The notes under the pieces were generated by a model, which did no database searches, was not told the origin of the DNA, and saw nothing but the letters and a program-made list of their open reading frames with translations. Positions 51,383 through 59,656 of a DNA stretch of 64,000 nucleotides are shown one piece after another (within the stretch, counting starts at the first letter, position 1; each line of letters starts with the position of its first letter). Position numbers and translations under genes: made by a program. Origin of the DNA: Nostoc linckia NIES-25 (lineage in GTDB: Bacteria; Cyanobacteriota; Cyanobacteriia; Cyanobacteriales; Nostocaceae); assembly GCF_002368035.1 (NCBI RefSeq), contig NZ_AP018223.1:257016-321015 (forward strand). The letters run 5' to 3'.

Positions 51383-52577
51383 AAAATCGATCTATGTTTT
51401 TTTGGATACGCAAGTTTGCCTCTCCTGAAGCCAATTCTTCCAATGTCAAACAGGTGAGAGCGATTAAAATCAAAGTTTGGCGATCGGATTTATCTGTTAA
51501 TTGATGTGAAGTATTTGTGTAGGTTTGGCCTAAATCCCCATTAAACTCAGCATCGAAACACTGCAAATTTTCTGCGGCATTCTTCACTAAAATCTTTAAT
51601 ATCTCAAAAGCTCCATCTGAAAGCGGCGGTTGACCCCGATAATTTTGCAGTCTACCCCCCTGCCGATAATCTGGAAATGACTCCAGCCCCAAAAAGCGCA
51701 AAAACCAGTCAGCGCGATAGTGTCCGATAGCCGCCACAATGCCTCCGTAGTCGGCAATCAATTCATCAAGCAGGTTGTTACGCATTGAATTAAACAAGCA
51801 ATAGGTGAAGTAGTGAGTACATTCATGTTCCAGCCGAATTGTCAGCGATAGACGCCGCCATTCCTGTTCCGATACTCCTACATCGCTGGGTGAAACATTG
51901 CTATAATCACCGTCACTCAAAATAATGAACCGATCCTGATAAAGTTCCTTTTGTGGTATTAGCAGCTTAAACTCTTCTGCCCACTCAGCTTCAGACCAAT
52001 TAGGAAAATTCTGTTCCCATTGTTTGCGATAGCGGCGAATTCGATCCCAGTTGTTGAAACCGGCAACTATGCAAGCTCCCATAGAAGCAGGAACTAAACC
52101 TGGTTCATTTCGCATTGTTAGCGCCTGTATCAAAGAAACAAAATCTTCCCGGTTTCCAGTTTGCAAAACTGGAATCGCTCCAGCTAGACTTTGATGCACT
52201 GTTAATTGCAGTTTTTCTGGTTCCTTCAAAAGCAAACCAGTTGCTTCAGCCATACCATCTACCGATAGACCTTTGCGGGTAGCAGAACGATATGCCTCAG
52301 TCTGGCTAATACCTTCGAGTATGGGAAACCTTAACTGAACCAATACGCATCTGAGTGCTTCAAAGGTTCCTATATCCTTGCCAGCAATTGCATATTCCTC
52401 CCAAGCAGCTATGTGGGGTTTAGATGGAAGCGGAAACTTGAGGGGAAGTTTTAAACAGGTGCGGTCAAAGATGTTTTGATTGTAGGCAAGCAGCTCTTGT
52501 GTCTCTTCGGCATTAGCGCCGTAGTAGGCAAGTATACTAGCACGAAATTGCTGTTGGTCGATCGATTGTGTAGGCAT
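51351..52577 (-). CDS. Protein with HExxH metallopeptidase-like site (DUF7005-like)
   Basis: 408 residues from the ATG at 52577 (MPTQSIDQQQFRASILAYYG); the frame is open to 52619. The first half is helical. Near residue 250, LEHECTHYFTY gives an HExxH zinc site, and LLDELIADYGG about 20 residues later gives the third acidic ligand, a gluzincin-like layout. No signal peptide or membrane helix is present. It resembles the cyanobacterial DUF7005 family, whose function is not known. Its neighbour is a broken cNMP-domain gene, a partner type seen with peptide-export systems, so a link to peptide processing is possible but unproven. Confidence 0.65.
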   Translation of the reverse strand: MPTQSIDQQQFRASILAYYGANAEETQELLAYNQNIFDRTCLKLPLKFPLPSKPHIAAWEEYAIAGKDIGTFEALRCVLVQLRFPILEGISQTEAYRSATRKGLSVDGMAEATGLLLKEPEKLQLTVHQSLAGAIPVLQTGNREDFVSLIQALTMRNEPGLVPASMGACIVAGFNNWDRIRRYRKQWEQNFPNWSEAEWAEEFKLLIPQKELYQDRFIILSDGDYSNVSPSDVGVSEQEWRRLSLTIRLEHECTHYFTYCLFNSMRNNLLDELIADYGGIVAAIGHYRADWFLRFLGLESFPDYRQGGRLQNYRGQPPLSDGAFEILKILVKNAAENLQCFDAEFNGDLGQTYTNTSHQLTDKSDRQTLILIALTCLTLEELASGEANLRIQKNIDRFYDRSSTQGIK

Positions 52578-52790
52578 CGCTCGTCGTAGACATCGCCTCC
52601 TATAATTAGGGACTTCCAACTAAAAAAATGGCGTTGCTGATTGAAAATATGAATTTAGCTCACGCAGAGGCGCAGAGTCACAGAGAGTAAGAGTTGAGAA
52701 GAGTTGATTGTTGAATTTCATATTCAAATTCAGCAACGCCAAAAAAATAGCCAATTTTGTATTAGCGTCTCTAGACTAAAATAGTGCATT

Positions 52791-52871
52791 AGTAGGTTGG
52801 GTTGAGTGAAGCGAAACCCAAGGTTCTTGGCGATTTGTTGGGTTTGGCAAAGCCTCAACCCACAACCTACT
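52791..52871. mobile_element. Palindromic element GTAGGTTGGGTTGAG
   Basis: The ends are GTAGGTTGGGTTGAG and CTCAACCCACAACCTAC, with inner AAACCCAA/TTGGGTTT. Its left flank and end match 25523-25575. Confidence 0.75.
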
Positions 52872-52898
52872 TTCATGCTTAACACCAAGCGTATTGGG

Positions 52899-53783
52899 CT
52901 ATAAGGGGTTAGCCTCTGTCACCACTTCTGGCAGTGGAGCCAACTCTGTTTCATCTGGCACAGTAGCAAAACGGCCCTCACCCCAATCGGCTTTTGCTTG
53001 CTCTATTCGCTCCCGTCGGCTAGAAACAAAATTCCACCATTTGTAGCGTGTACCCAATGGTTCACCACCAATCACAATACACCTAGCACTAACAGCAGCA
53101 GAAAGCTCGATCTCATTACCTGGCTCTAGGATGGCAAGGCTATATGGCTCAAGCAATCGATCGTTGATGCTCAATCCTTCTGTAACACTGTATACTGCTG
53201 TTTCTGAGTAACCAGTAGGAATAGTGAAGTGAGTATTGGCAGATAACACCACATCTAAATAGAGGATGGGTGAAAAAACTTTCACAGGTGAGGTGTAGCC
53301 ATAAGCTTCTCCAGCAATGAGTTTGATGGTAACGCCATTCTCTTCCCAGCTAGGAAGGGTTTGAGCAGGATAGTGAATAAACCAAGGATCGGTTTCTTCG
53401 TGTTCAACAGGCAAAGCAATCCAAGTTTGAATACCATGAATCATGGCTTCGTTATGACGCTCGCTGTCCGGAGAGCGTTCTGAATGTACAATCCCTTTTC
53501 CTGCTGTCATCCAGTTGACTGCACCCGGTTGAATTTCCTGTACAATACCTAAACTATCGCGGTGCATTATAGCACCATCAAATAAATAAGTGAGCGTTGC
53601 GAGATTGATATGAGGATGTGGTCTGACATCAAGGCCTTTGTTAGGCGGTAAAACGGACGGCCCAATATGATCGAAAAAAATAAACGGCCCGACCATTTGG
53701 CGATCGGGATATGGCAAACTGCGGCGGACAGAAAAACCACCTAAATCTTTGACTACTGGTTCAATCAGTTGAACTATGGACAT
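52899..53783 (-). CDS. Pirin family protein
   Basis: 294 residues from the ATG at 53783 (MSIVQLIEPVVKDLGGFSVR). Two cupin barrels. The first has the metal-site block DVRPHPHINLATLTYLFDGA followed by HRDSLG, TAGKGIVHSE and GIQTWIALP, the pirin signature. The second barrel is less conserved. Bacterial pirins can act as quercetin dioxygenases or bind metabolic enzymes; the role here is open. It is a single gene. Confidence 0.9.
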   Translation of the reverse strand: MSIVQLIEPVVKDLGGFSVRRSLPYPDRQMVGPFIFFDHIGPSVLPPNKGLDVRPHPHINLATLTYLFDGAIMHRDSLGIVQEIQPGAVNWMTAGKGIVHSERSPDSERHNEAMIHGIQTWIALPVEHEETDPWFIHYPAQTLPSWEENGVTIKLIAGEAYGYTSPVKVFSPILYLDVVLSANTHFTIPTGYSETAVYSVTEGLSINDRLLEPYSLAILEPGNEIELSAAVSARCIVIGGEPLGTRYKWWNFVSSRRERIEQAKADWGEGRFATVPDETELAPLPEVVTEANPL

Positions 53784-54161
53784 AAATGATGGGGTAGAGA
53801 ATAACTGCAATCGCTGGAATTATTATAAGTAAATATCCTGAAACAAAAATTTTAACAGGCATAACTCCTGTAATTACCACGAGCGCTACGTATAGTAATT
53901 TCTTGGTAAAGGCGCGTACAAATCTAAAGAAAATATTAAACAAATACCCAGATGAAGATGGGTAGAAATTGGGTAGTTACCCGCTATTTTTTTGCAAACC
54001 ATTGAGCGATGATTATGTGTATAGAAACCGCTGGCAAAGATTTTTAGCTGGCATTTAATAAACCGCGTATAAAAAACAAAGCCCTGGGTTTTCTCAGGGC
54101 TTTTTAAATTAAAAACTCAATTTTGGATAGAAAAAGTAGCCTAGCGCGATCGCATTGCTCT
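53784..54161. other. Gap with an orphan terminator
   Basis: Two small hairpins, TACCCA/TGGGTA (53947-53966) and GGGTAGTTACCC (53973-53984), are followed by a strong terminator at 54078. A short structured RNA is possible; no frame is convincing. Confidence 0.4.
54078..54107 (+). terminator. Rho-independent terminator without an upstream gene
   Basis: AAAGCCCTG (54078-54086) pairs with CAGGGCTTT (54095-54103), then TT. No plus-strand gene ends here. Confidence 0.75.
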
Positions 54162-54237
54162 AAGTAGGTGGACACAATTATTTAGAAGACGCATTTCGAC
54201 TTCTCCCAAAGGGAGACGCTACGCGAACACTCAATGC
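54162..54237. repeat. Repeat C, copy 2
   Basis: AAGTAGGTGGACACAATTAT, then GAAGACGCATTTCGACTTCT and GGGAGACGCTACGCGAACAC. Close match to 10870-10940. It runs directly into a type B element. Confidence 0.7.
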
Positions 54238-54238
54238 T

Positions 54239-54451
54239 CATACGTGTCAACTTAAGCTTAAACGCTTAATCCACAGGTCTTTTACCCCACCCCTAACCCC
54301 TCCCCTTGGCAAGGGGAGGGGCGATTTTGGCTTTAGACAAAATCGGGGTGGGGTAACGCGGATCTCGATCCTAAGTCAGAGTACTGAATATCACATCTTT
54401 ACAAGGGTTTGACGTTAAGTTGACACCAATGGGCAATGCCGTGCCCCTACG
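54239..54451. mobile_element. Type B element with only the right type A flank
   Basis: The left end is degenerate (ACGTGTCAACTTAAGC) and the right end is GTTAAGTTGACACCAATG. The right flank GGCAATGCCGTGCCCCTA is a type A half-palindrome; the left half is replaced by repeat C. Confidence 0.75.
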
Positions 54452-54600
54452 CGAAATCTATATGTATCAGGCTTTTAGTGAAATGGTATAACGCTTCGTG
54501 GCAAATTTCTGATATTCAGCAGAATAACAGTGTGGGTAATTTTTTCATTATTAATTGTGCTTCGCGCACATAGTTCCAATTAAAAAAAATAGCCAATTTT

Positions 54601-54676
54601 GTAGGGTGTGTTAGGCGAAAGCCGTAACGCACCCAAATACCTGGCGATGCCGTACTCTTTGCGCTAACACACCCTA
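54601..54676. mobile_element. Palindromic element GTAGGGTGTGTT, copy 2
   Basis: The ends are GTAGGGTGTGTTAGGCG and CGCTAACACACCCTAC, 76 bases, related to 48742-48819. It ends 28 bases before the glgX stop. Confidence 0.75.
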
Positions 54677-54703
54677 CTGTATATTTTATTTTTTGGAAGT
54701 CCT

Positions 54704-56830
54704 TTACATTAGACGGCGTAAGACTACAATTGAGCGCTCTGTAACTGGTAGAATTTGCTCGCCGATAATAAACTTTCCTGGTTTGATAAAGCGAGGTTCG
54801 TCAGTGTTAATCACCATTTCCCATTCTCTATCCTTGAAAACATTCGGTAAGGTAAACTCAATCATCTCGTAGTGAGCGTTAAAAAATAGCAGAAAACTTT
54901 CATCAATAATACGTTCGCCACGGGGGCCTGGAGTGACAATCCCCTCACCATTCAAGAAGATTTGCATTACTTTGGCATAACTAACTAGCCACTGCTTTTC
55001 GGTCATCTCAGTACCATCGGCATTGAACCAACCTATATCACTGATGCCAAAACCGTGAATGGGTCTACCTTGAAACCACTTACGCCGTCTAAATACTGGA
55101 TGCTGATGGCGAAAATAGATCAGTTCGCGAGTAAAGTCTAAAAGTTCCCCATTTGACTTTTGTAAATCCCAGTCACGCCAGGAAAGTTCATTGTCTTGGC
55201 AGTATACATTATTGTTGCCCTTCTGAGTACAGCCAATTTCATCCCCTCCTAGCAACATGGGAACACCCTGAGACAGCATGAGAGTTGCTAAAAAGTTTCG
55301 TTGCTGGCGCGATCGCAACTTTATCACCTCTAAGTCATCAGTTTCACCTTCGACACCGCAATTCCAAGATCTGTTGTGGCTTTCTCCATCTCGGTTATCT
55401 TCTCCGTTAGCCTCGTTATGCTTTTGGTTGTAACTGACCAAATCGTTGAGGGTGAAACCATCGTGAGCAGTGATAAAATTAATACTTGCGTGGGGATTGC
55501 GTCCGTTTGTTTGATACAGATCCGGACTGCCAGTAAAACAGTAAGCAAATTGTCCGAGACTATCATCTTCACCACGCCAAAAATCTCGCACAGTATCGCG
55601 ATATCTGCCATTCCATTCAGACCAGCGTAAGGGAAAATTACCTACTTGATACCCTCCCTCTCCCAAGTCCCAAGGTTCAGCAATTAGCTTGACATCTGCT
55701 AATACTGGGTCTTGATGAATAATATCAAAGAAAGCTGCGAGATTATCAACCTCATATAGTTCTCGTGCTAATGCTGAAGCCAAATCAAAGCGAAAGCCAT
55801 CAACATGCATTTCTGTTACCCAATAGCGTAGGCTATCCATGATTAATTTCAGAACTTGGGCATGGCTCACGTTAAGAGAATTACCGCAGCCTGTAAAATC
55901 CATGTAGTAGCGGGGATCGTCCTTGACCAGGCGGTAGTAGACGCTATTGTCAATGCCTCGCAGTGATAGTGTGGGGCCTAAATGATTGCCTTCACCAGTA
56001 TGGTTGTAGACTACATCTAAAATCACCTCAATTCCAGCATGGTGCAAATCTTTGACCATCTGCTTGAACTCAGTTACTTGTTGCCCTAGAGTTCCACTAG
56101 CACTATAACCAGAGTGGGGCGTGAAATAATTGATGGAATCGTAACCCCAATAGTTTTTCAGTCCCTTATCTACTAAAAATCCCGGACGAGATAAAAACTG
56201 ATGTACTGGCATCAACTCTACAGCTGTGATTCCTAGTTGTTGGAGATATTGAATTGCAGCAGGATGCGCCAGTCCAGCATAAGTACCGCGTAATTCTTCT
56301 GGAATTTCTGAGTGTAGTTTAGTAAAACCTTTAACGTGAGTTTCGTAAATAATAGTTTCGTGCCACGGCCTACTCAGTAGTTTGTCATCTCCCCAATCAA
56401 AGGATTCATCGATCACAATACACTTCGGCATCATTTGGGCACTATCTAAATCGGAAAAAGCTAGGTCTTGTTCCGGAGCATCTAAACAATAGCCAAAGAT
56501 AGCTGAGGTATCATTAATTTCATCATCAATTGCTTTGGCATAGGGATCGATTAGTAGTTTATTAGGGTTAAAACGATGACCCACCTCTGGCGCCCAAGGG
56601 CCGTGTACTCTAAACCCATAACGTTGTCCTGGGCCTACTCCTGGTAGATAAGCGTGCCAAACAAAATTGTTTTTTTCTGTCAGAGGTAAGCGGATCTCAT
56701 TACCATCGGCATCAAATAAACAAAGTTCTACACCTGTTGCATTCTCTGAAAACAAAGCAAAGTTTGTGCCTTTTCCATCCCAAGTAGCACCTAAAGGATA
56801 TACATTACCCGGCCATACAGTTACATACAT
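54704..56830 (-). CDS. glgX: Glycogen debranching enzyme GlgX
   Basis: 708 residues, GH13 isoamylase type. An N-terminal CBM48 domain (VYPLGATWDGKGTNFALFSE) precedes the TIM barrel with VILDVVYNHTGEGN, the nucleophile Asp in DGFRFDLASALARE, the acid Glu in LIAEPWDLGEGG and FITAHDGFTLNDLVSYNQKH. It cuts alpha-1,6 branches, mainly of short limit-dextrin chains, so glucan phosphorylase can finish glycogen breakdown. It is a single gene with no other glycogen gene in the window. Confidence 0.95.
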   Translation of the reverse strand: MYVTVWPGNVYPLGATWDGKGTNFALFSENATGVELCLFDADGNEIRLPLTEKNNFVWHAYLPGVGPGQRYGFRVHGPWAPEVGHRFNPNKLLIDPYAKAIDDEINDTSAIFGYCLDAPEQDLAFSDLDSAQMMPKCIVIDESFDWGDDKLLSRPWHETIIYETHVKGFTKLHSEIPEELRGTYAGLAHPAAIQYLQQLGITAVELMPVHQFLSRPGFLVDKGLKNYWGYDSINYFTPHSGYSASGTLGQQVTEFKQMVKDLHHAGIEVILDVVYNHTGEGNHLGPTLSLRGIDNSVYYRLVKDDPRYYMDFTGCGNSLNVSHAQVLKLIMDSLRYWVTEMHVDGFRFDLASALARELYEVDNLAAFFDIIHQDPVLADVKLIAEPWDLGEGGYQVGNFPLRWSEWNGRYRDTVRDFWRGEDDSLGQFAYCFTGSPDLYQTNGRNPHASINFITAHDGFTLNDLVSYNQKHNEANGEDNRDGESHNRSWNCGVEGETDDLEVIKLRSRQQRNFLATLMLSQGVPMLLGGDEIGCTQKGNNNVYCQDNELSWRDWDLQKSNGELLDFTRELIYFRHQHPVFRRRKWFQGRPIHGFGISDIGWFNADGTEMTEKQWLVSYAKVMQIFLNGEGIVTPGPRGERIIDESFLLFFNAHYEMIEFTLPNVFKDREWEMVINTDEPRFIKPGKFIIGEQILPVTERSIVVLRRLM

Positions 56831-57554
56831 AAGTAAAGTTCCAATAATTAATTTTTGCTGGTAATGAAAAACTCTAATGTGTCACAAGTAACTAATTTCA
56901 GTAAATACATTTAAAGATGAAGTTAAAAATAAGCATTGAAAAGCTTCCTATCTTTAGGGTTGAAAAATTATTTAACAAGTTCATTAATTTAAAGCTTTTA
57001 AGTTTAAAAATTTAACTTGCGATAACAGGCTCTGACATCCACCGTAATGACTAAAACCAACTCACTCGTTGTACAGATTTACTTAAAATATCTTTTGTGC
57101 AACTCTCATACTGACTAATCTTTGTATTTCAGGCAATCTCAGGTGTTTGAGGAGGGATATCTGGGATTTTCTGTTTCAATGCCTAATAGGAAGTAAGTAG
57201 GTCGGCGTAAATAATTATTGTTGGGATAAAGCAGGGGGCAGGCGGCTTTATAGCAGGGGGAGAAAGAGTTTGAGCCTTATTTACTTTTCTTCACACAGTT
57301 TGGTTTTATTGCACCGACTTACTTAAGTGAAATTTCAATCATCACGATATGCCGTTAGGATGCGATCGCAAAGTATTATGCTACATACTTTTGCAGCGTT
57401 TCTAATTCGGAGCGATCGGACAGTTTTGATTGATACTTCTCATCAAATGTTTCGCCGTTTGTATCTAGATACGGTTACGCTGAATAGTTTTCCCAATCCC
57501 CAATCTTCCATGCCCAATGTTTACTATAAGAAAAAAGGTTAGCGGGAATCTCTC
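56831..57554. other. Gap upstream of the ferritin-like gene
   Basis: An AT-rich glgX promoter region, then non-coding DNA. A 71-codon frame at 57327-57542 is not convincing (repeat-like CCCAATCCCCAATCTTCC end). Confidence 0.4.
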
Positions 57555-58301
57555 ATGAATTTATTGACTTACGTGATGCATCTAGTAGGTTCTGGTGCTT
57601 TTGCCTACTACTCTGCTGCTCAGATCCGTGACTCTAAAACTCGCCCTAATATCCTTGCTGGGTTTCAGTTAGCGGAATCGGGTTCTGTGCCTTTTTTGAC
57701 AGCATTAAGCGATCGCGCCGCAGCAGAGGGCGATACATGGTTAGCCGAAAAGCTCAAACAACACGCATCAGATGAAACTAGGCACGGTCAAATTTTCGCT
57801 CACGGTTTAAAGCAACTCAATAAACAAGTTATAGATTTTAAGAGTCAACCTCAAACCACATCTACAGATAAATCACAACAGCAGCGTAGTCCATTTTTTG
57901 CAGCCTTCTTTGAAGGTTACGCCTCAGAACAACTAAAACCTGCTGTTATTGACTGGAATGTCTTCATGGGTAGCACTTACATTCTGGAGTTAGATGCTAG
58001 CAAAGACTTTGCAAGGATGGCGAATGCATTACCCGATGATGAACCTGTTTCTCGCAACTTAAAACTGGGAATTTTGAGTGTCGCCAAAGATGAAACTACT
58101 CATGCTGCTTATCTTTATGAAGCAATGACACGGCGAGTGTCTCTTACCCAAGTACAAAAACTTATAGATGAGTGGCGTACTCGCAAAGTCAACGCGACTT
58201 TTGCATTTGCTAGTAATCTGTTACAAGGCAAATCACCAAATCGTTCTCTAGTACAAGATAGTATGCCTTCACAAAAAGATTCTGAACTGATTTTAAAGTG
58301 A
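57555..58301 (+). CDS. Ferritin-like di-iron protein
   Basis: 248 residues, all helical. It carries the ligand pattern of a four-helix di-iron bundle: a Glu in FQLAESGSVPF, ASDETRHGQIFAHGL (ExxH), an acidic residue in YILELDASKDF, and AKDETTHAAYLYEAM (second ExxH). These suggest an oxygenase or iron-handling protein; it is shorter and different from aldehyde-deformylating oxygenase. A loop of Gln and Ser (about 98-117) separates the two halves. A good ribosome binding site is not seen, but GCGGGA lies near. The substrate is unknown. Confidence 0.75.
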   Translation: MNLLTYVMHLVGSGAFAYYSAAQIRDSKTRPNILAGFQLAESGSVPFLTALSDRAAAEGDTWLAEKLKQHASDETRHGQIFAHGLKQLNKQVIDFKSQPQTTSTDKSQQQRSPFFAAFFEGYASEQLKPAVIDWNVFMGSTYILELDASKDFARMANALPDDEPVSRNLKLGILSVAKDETTHAAYLYEAMTRRVSLTQVQKLIDEWRTRKVNATFAFASNLLQGKSPNRSLVQDSMPSQKDSELILK

Positions 58302-58386
58302 GTTCAACGGTTCATTTGGTGTCCATTTAGCTAGACATAAAAAAACCTCCTCTCGGATATCGGACAGGGCCAGACTTGAACTGAAT

Positions 58387-58778
58387 AGGACTTACGCACT
58401 GTACAAATGAATCATGGTGTGGGTTTCTATGCATAGGTCGTTTCACGCTTTTATTAATCATTCTTTGATGGTAAATAGACCCTAGGTGTAGGGGCACAGC
58501 AGTGCTTATTGGTGTCAACTTAACGTGAAACCCTAATGAAAACACGATGAGTGAGTTCTACTCACTTACCATTAAGATCCGCGTTACCCCACCCCGATTT
58601 TGTCTAAAGCCAAAATCGCCCCTCCCCTTAGCAAGGGGAGGGGTTGGGGGTGGGGTAAAATGCCACTGGGATAAGCGTTTGAGCTTAAATTGACACCAAT
58701 GAGCAGTGCTGTGCCCCTATGACAGATGTGGTTTTTCAAACATCCATATTTGGTATTTTCTGTCAATGTGTAAGTCCT
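58387..58778. mobile_element. Three-level nested miniature elements
   Basis: The outer ends AGGACTTACGCA (58387-58398) and TGTGTAAGTCCT (58767-58778) are inverted repeats. Inside are the type A arms TAGGGGCACAGCAGTGCT (58489-58506) and AGCAGTGCTGTGCCCCTA (58702-58719), and at their apex a type B element (58507-58701). Confidence 0.8.
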
Positions 58779-58891
58779 ACTCAAGTTCAAGGCAAGGAGA
58801 GGAAGGATTAATCACTTTTAGTCAACGTTGTAGTCTAAAGGTAGATTGATTTGGTGGCAATCTGAAAAACTTAAGAAGACAATGTGCCAAG

Positions 58892-59086
58892 TTATGAGAT
58901 TAGACTCCAGGCTGAAGTTTTATCTTCCAACACTAATAATCTATTTGAGTAATTCTCAGTTTTTGCTATTAACACTTTTAGCGTTGTGGTATACACATTG
59001 TTGATGATTTCATGTCCGTAACCAATAACTTTACCCACCTGTCCAGTCTGAGAATTTAGTACATACTCATCAATGTTGAACATCAT
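58892..59086 (-). CDS. Small hypothetical protein
   Basis: 64 residues, mostly beta: MFNIDEYVLNSQTGQVGKVI, a Gly turn, TTTLKVLIAKTE and a C-terminal VLEDKTSAWSLIS. The YVLNSQTGQVGKVIGYG start resembles small SH3-like or KOW-like folds that bind RNA or protein. No partner gene is adjacent. Length and composition suggest a real gene. Confidence 0.5.
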   Translation of the reverse strand: MMFNIDEYVLNSQTGQVGKVIGYGHEIINNVYTTTLKVLIAKTENYSNRLLVLEDKTSAWSLIS

Positions 59087-59398
59087 AGGATTTTTTCCAG
59101 TTTTAAATTAGATGAACCTTGTTCTTAAAAATTAAATCTAATAACTAGAGTTCATCTGTACCATTTCGTACAGATGGGACGAAAATAATTCTCAGGTAAT
59201 ATAGAGCTAATAAAGGAGTAATCTTGAGGAAATAGATCGGAAATTCTGGAAGATAACAAGTTTTAATTCTGAAGGCATATACGGCGTTATCGTGCCGAAA
59301 CAAAAAAAGAATGTATGTTAACAGATTTAAAGAGCCTTCTGGCAATAACTTCTTGTTTCAATGAAATGCGCTCAAAAGCTCTCGAAAGCTGGGTTTAA
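59087..59398. other. Gap with no clear feature
   Basis: It contains a GAACTCATCTGTACC-like imperfect palindrome near 59150-59175. Nothing else is recognised. Confidence 0.35.
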
Positions 59399-59602
59399 TC
59401 GGGGTGGAGAGCACCCTGTTTGTTATTATGGTCAGATAAAGACCTAACTACGCCATTAAATAACGCTCAAGAAATGGCAGCAATTATTCCCAACTCTCAA
59501 TTAATTACTGTAGAAGAAGGTTTACACGAATGGGGACTTTGGTATCCTGATAAATTTACATCACTCATACTGAATTTTATCGATCGAGTTGAGCAATATT
59601 AA
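59399..59602 (+). pseudogene. C-terminal fragment of an alpha/beta hydrolase
   Basis: The frame reads LLLWSDKDLTTPLNNAQEMA then IIPNSQLITVEEGLHEWGLW and a closing helix. The strand with WSDKD (catalytic Asp region) and the GLHEW loop (catalytic His) mark the last third of an alpha/beta hydrolase. The nucleophile Ser part and any start codon are absent, so this is a gene remnant. Confidence 0.65.
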
Positions 59603-59656
59603 TACAGCCACCTCTGTGAGTGATTTCTACCTTTTCATCAATATCAATTTCTAATC

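Noticed and set aside
53761..53943. 60-codon minus-strand hydrophobic frame
   Set aside because: It overlaps the pirin start in another frame and has no ribosome binding site; its hydrophobicity follows from AT-rich DNA.
57327..57542. 71-codon frame before the ferritin-like gene
   Set aside because: No family or good start is seen, and the end is repeat-derived; treated as non-coding.
58340..58386. tRNA-like 3' half on the minus strand (TTCAAGTCTGGCCCTGTCCG)
   Set aside because: The T-loop-like word is present but the T stem pairs poorly and no 5' half exists on either side of the adjacent element, so it is not called a tRNA.
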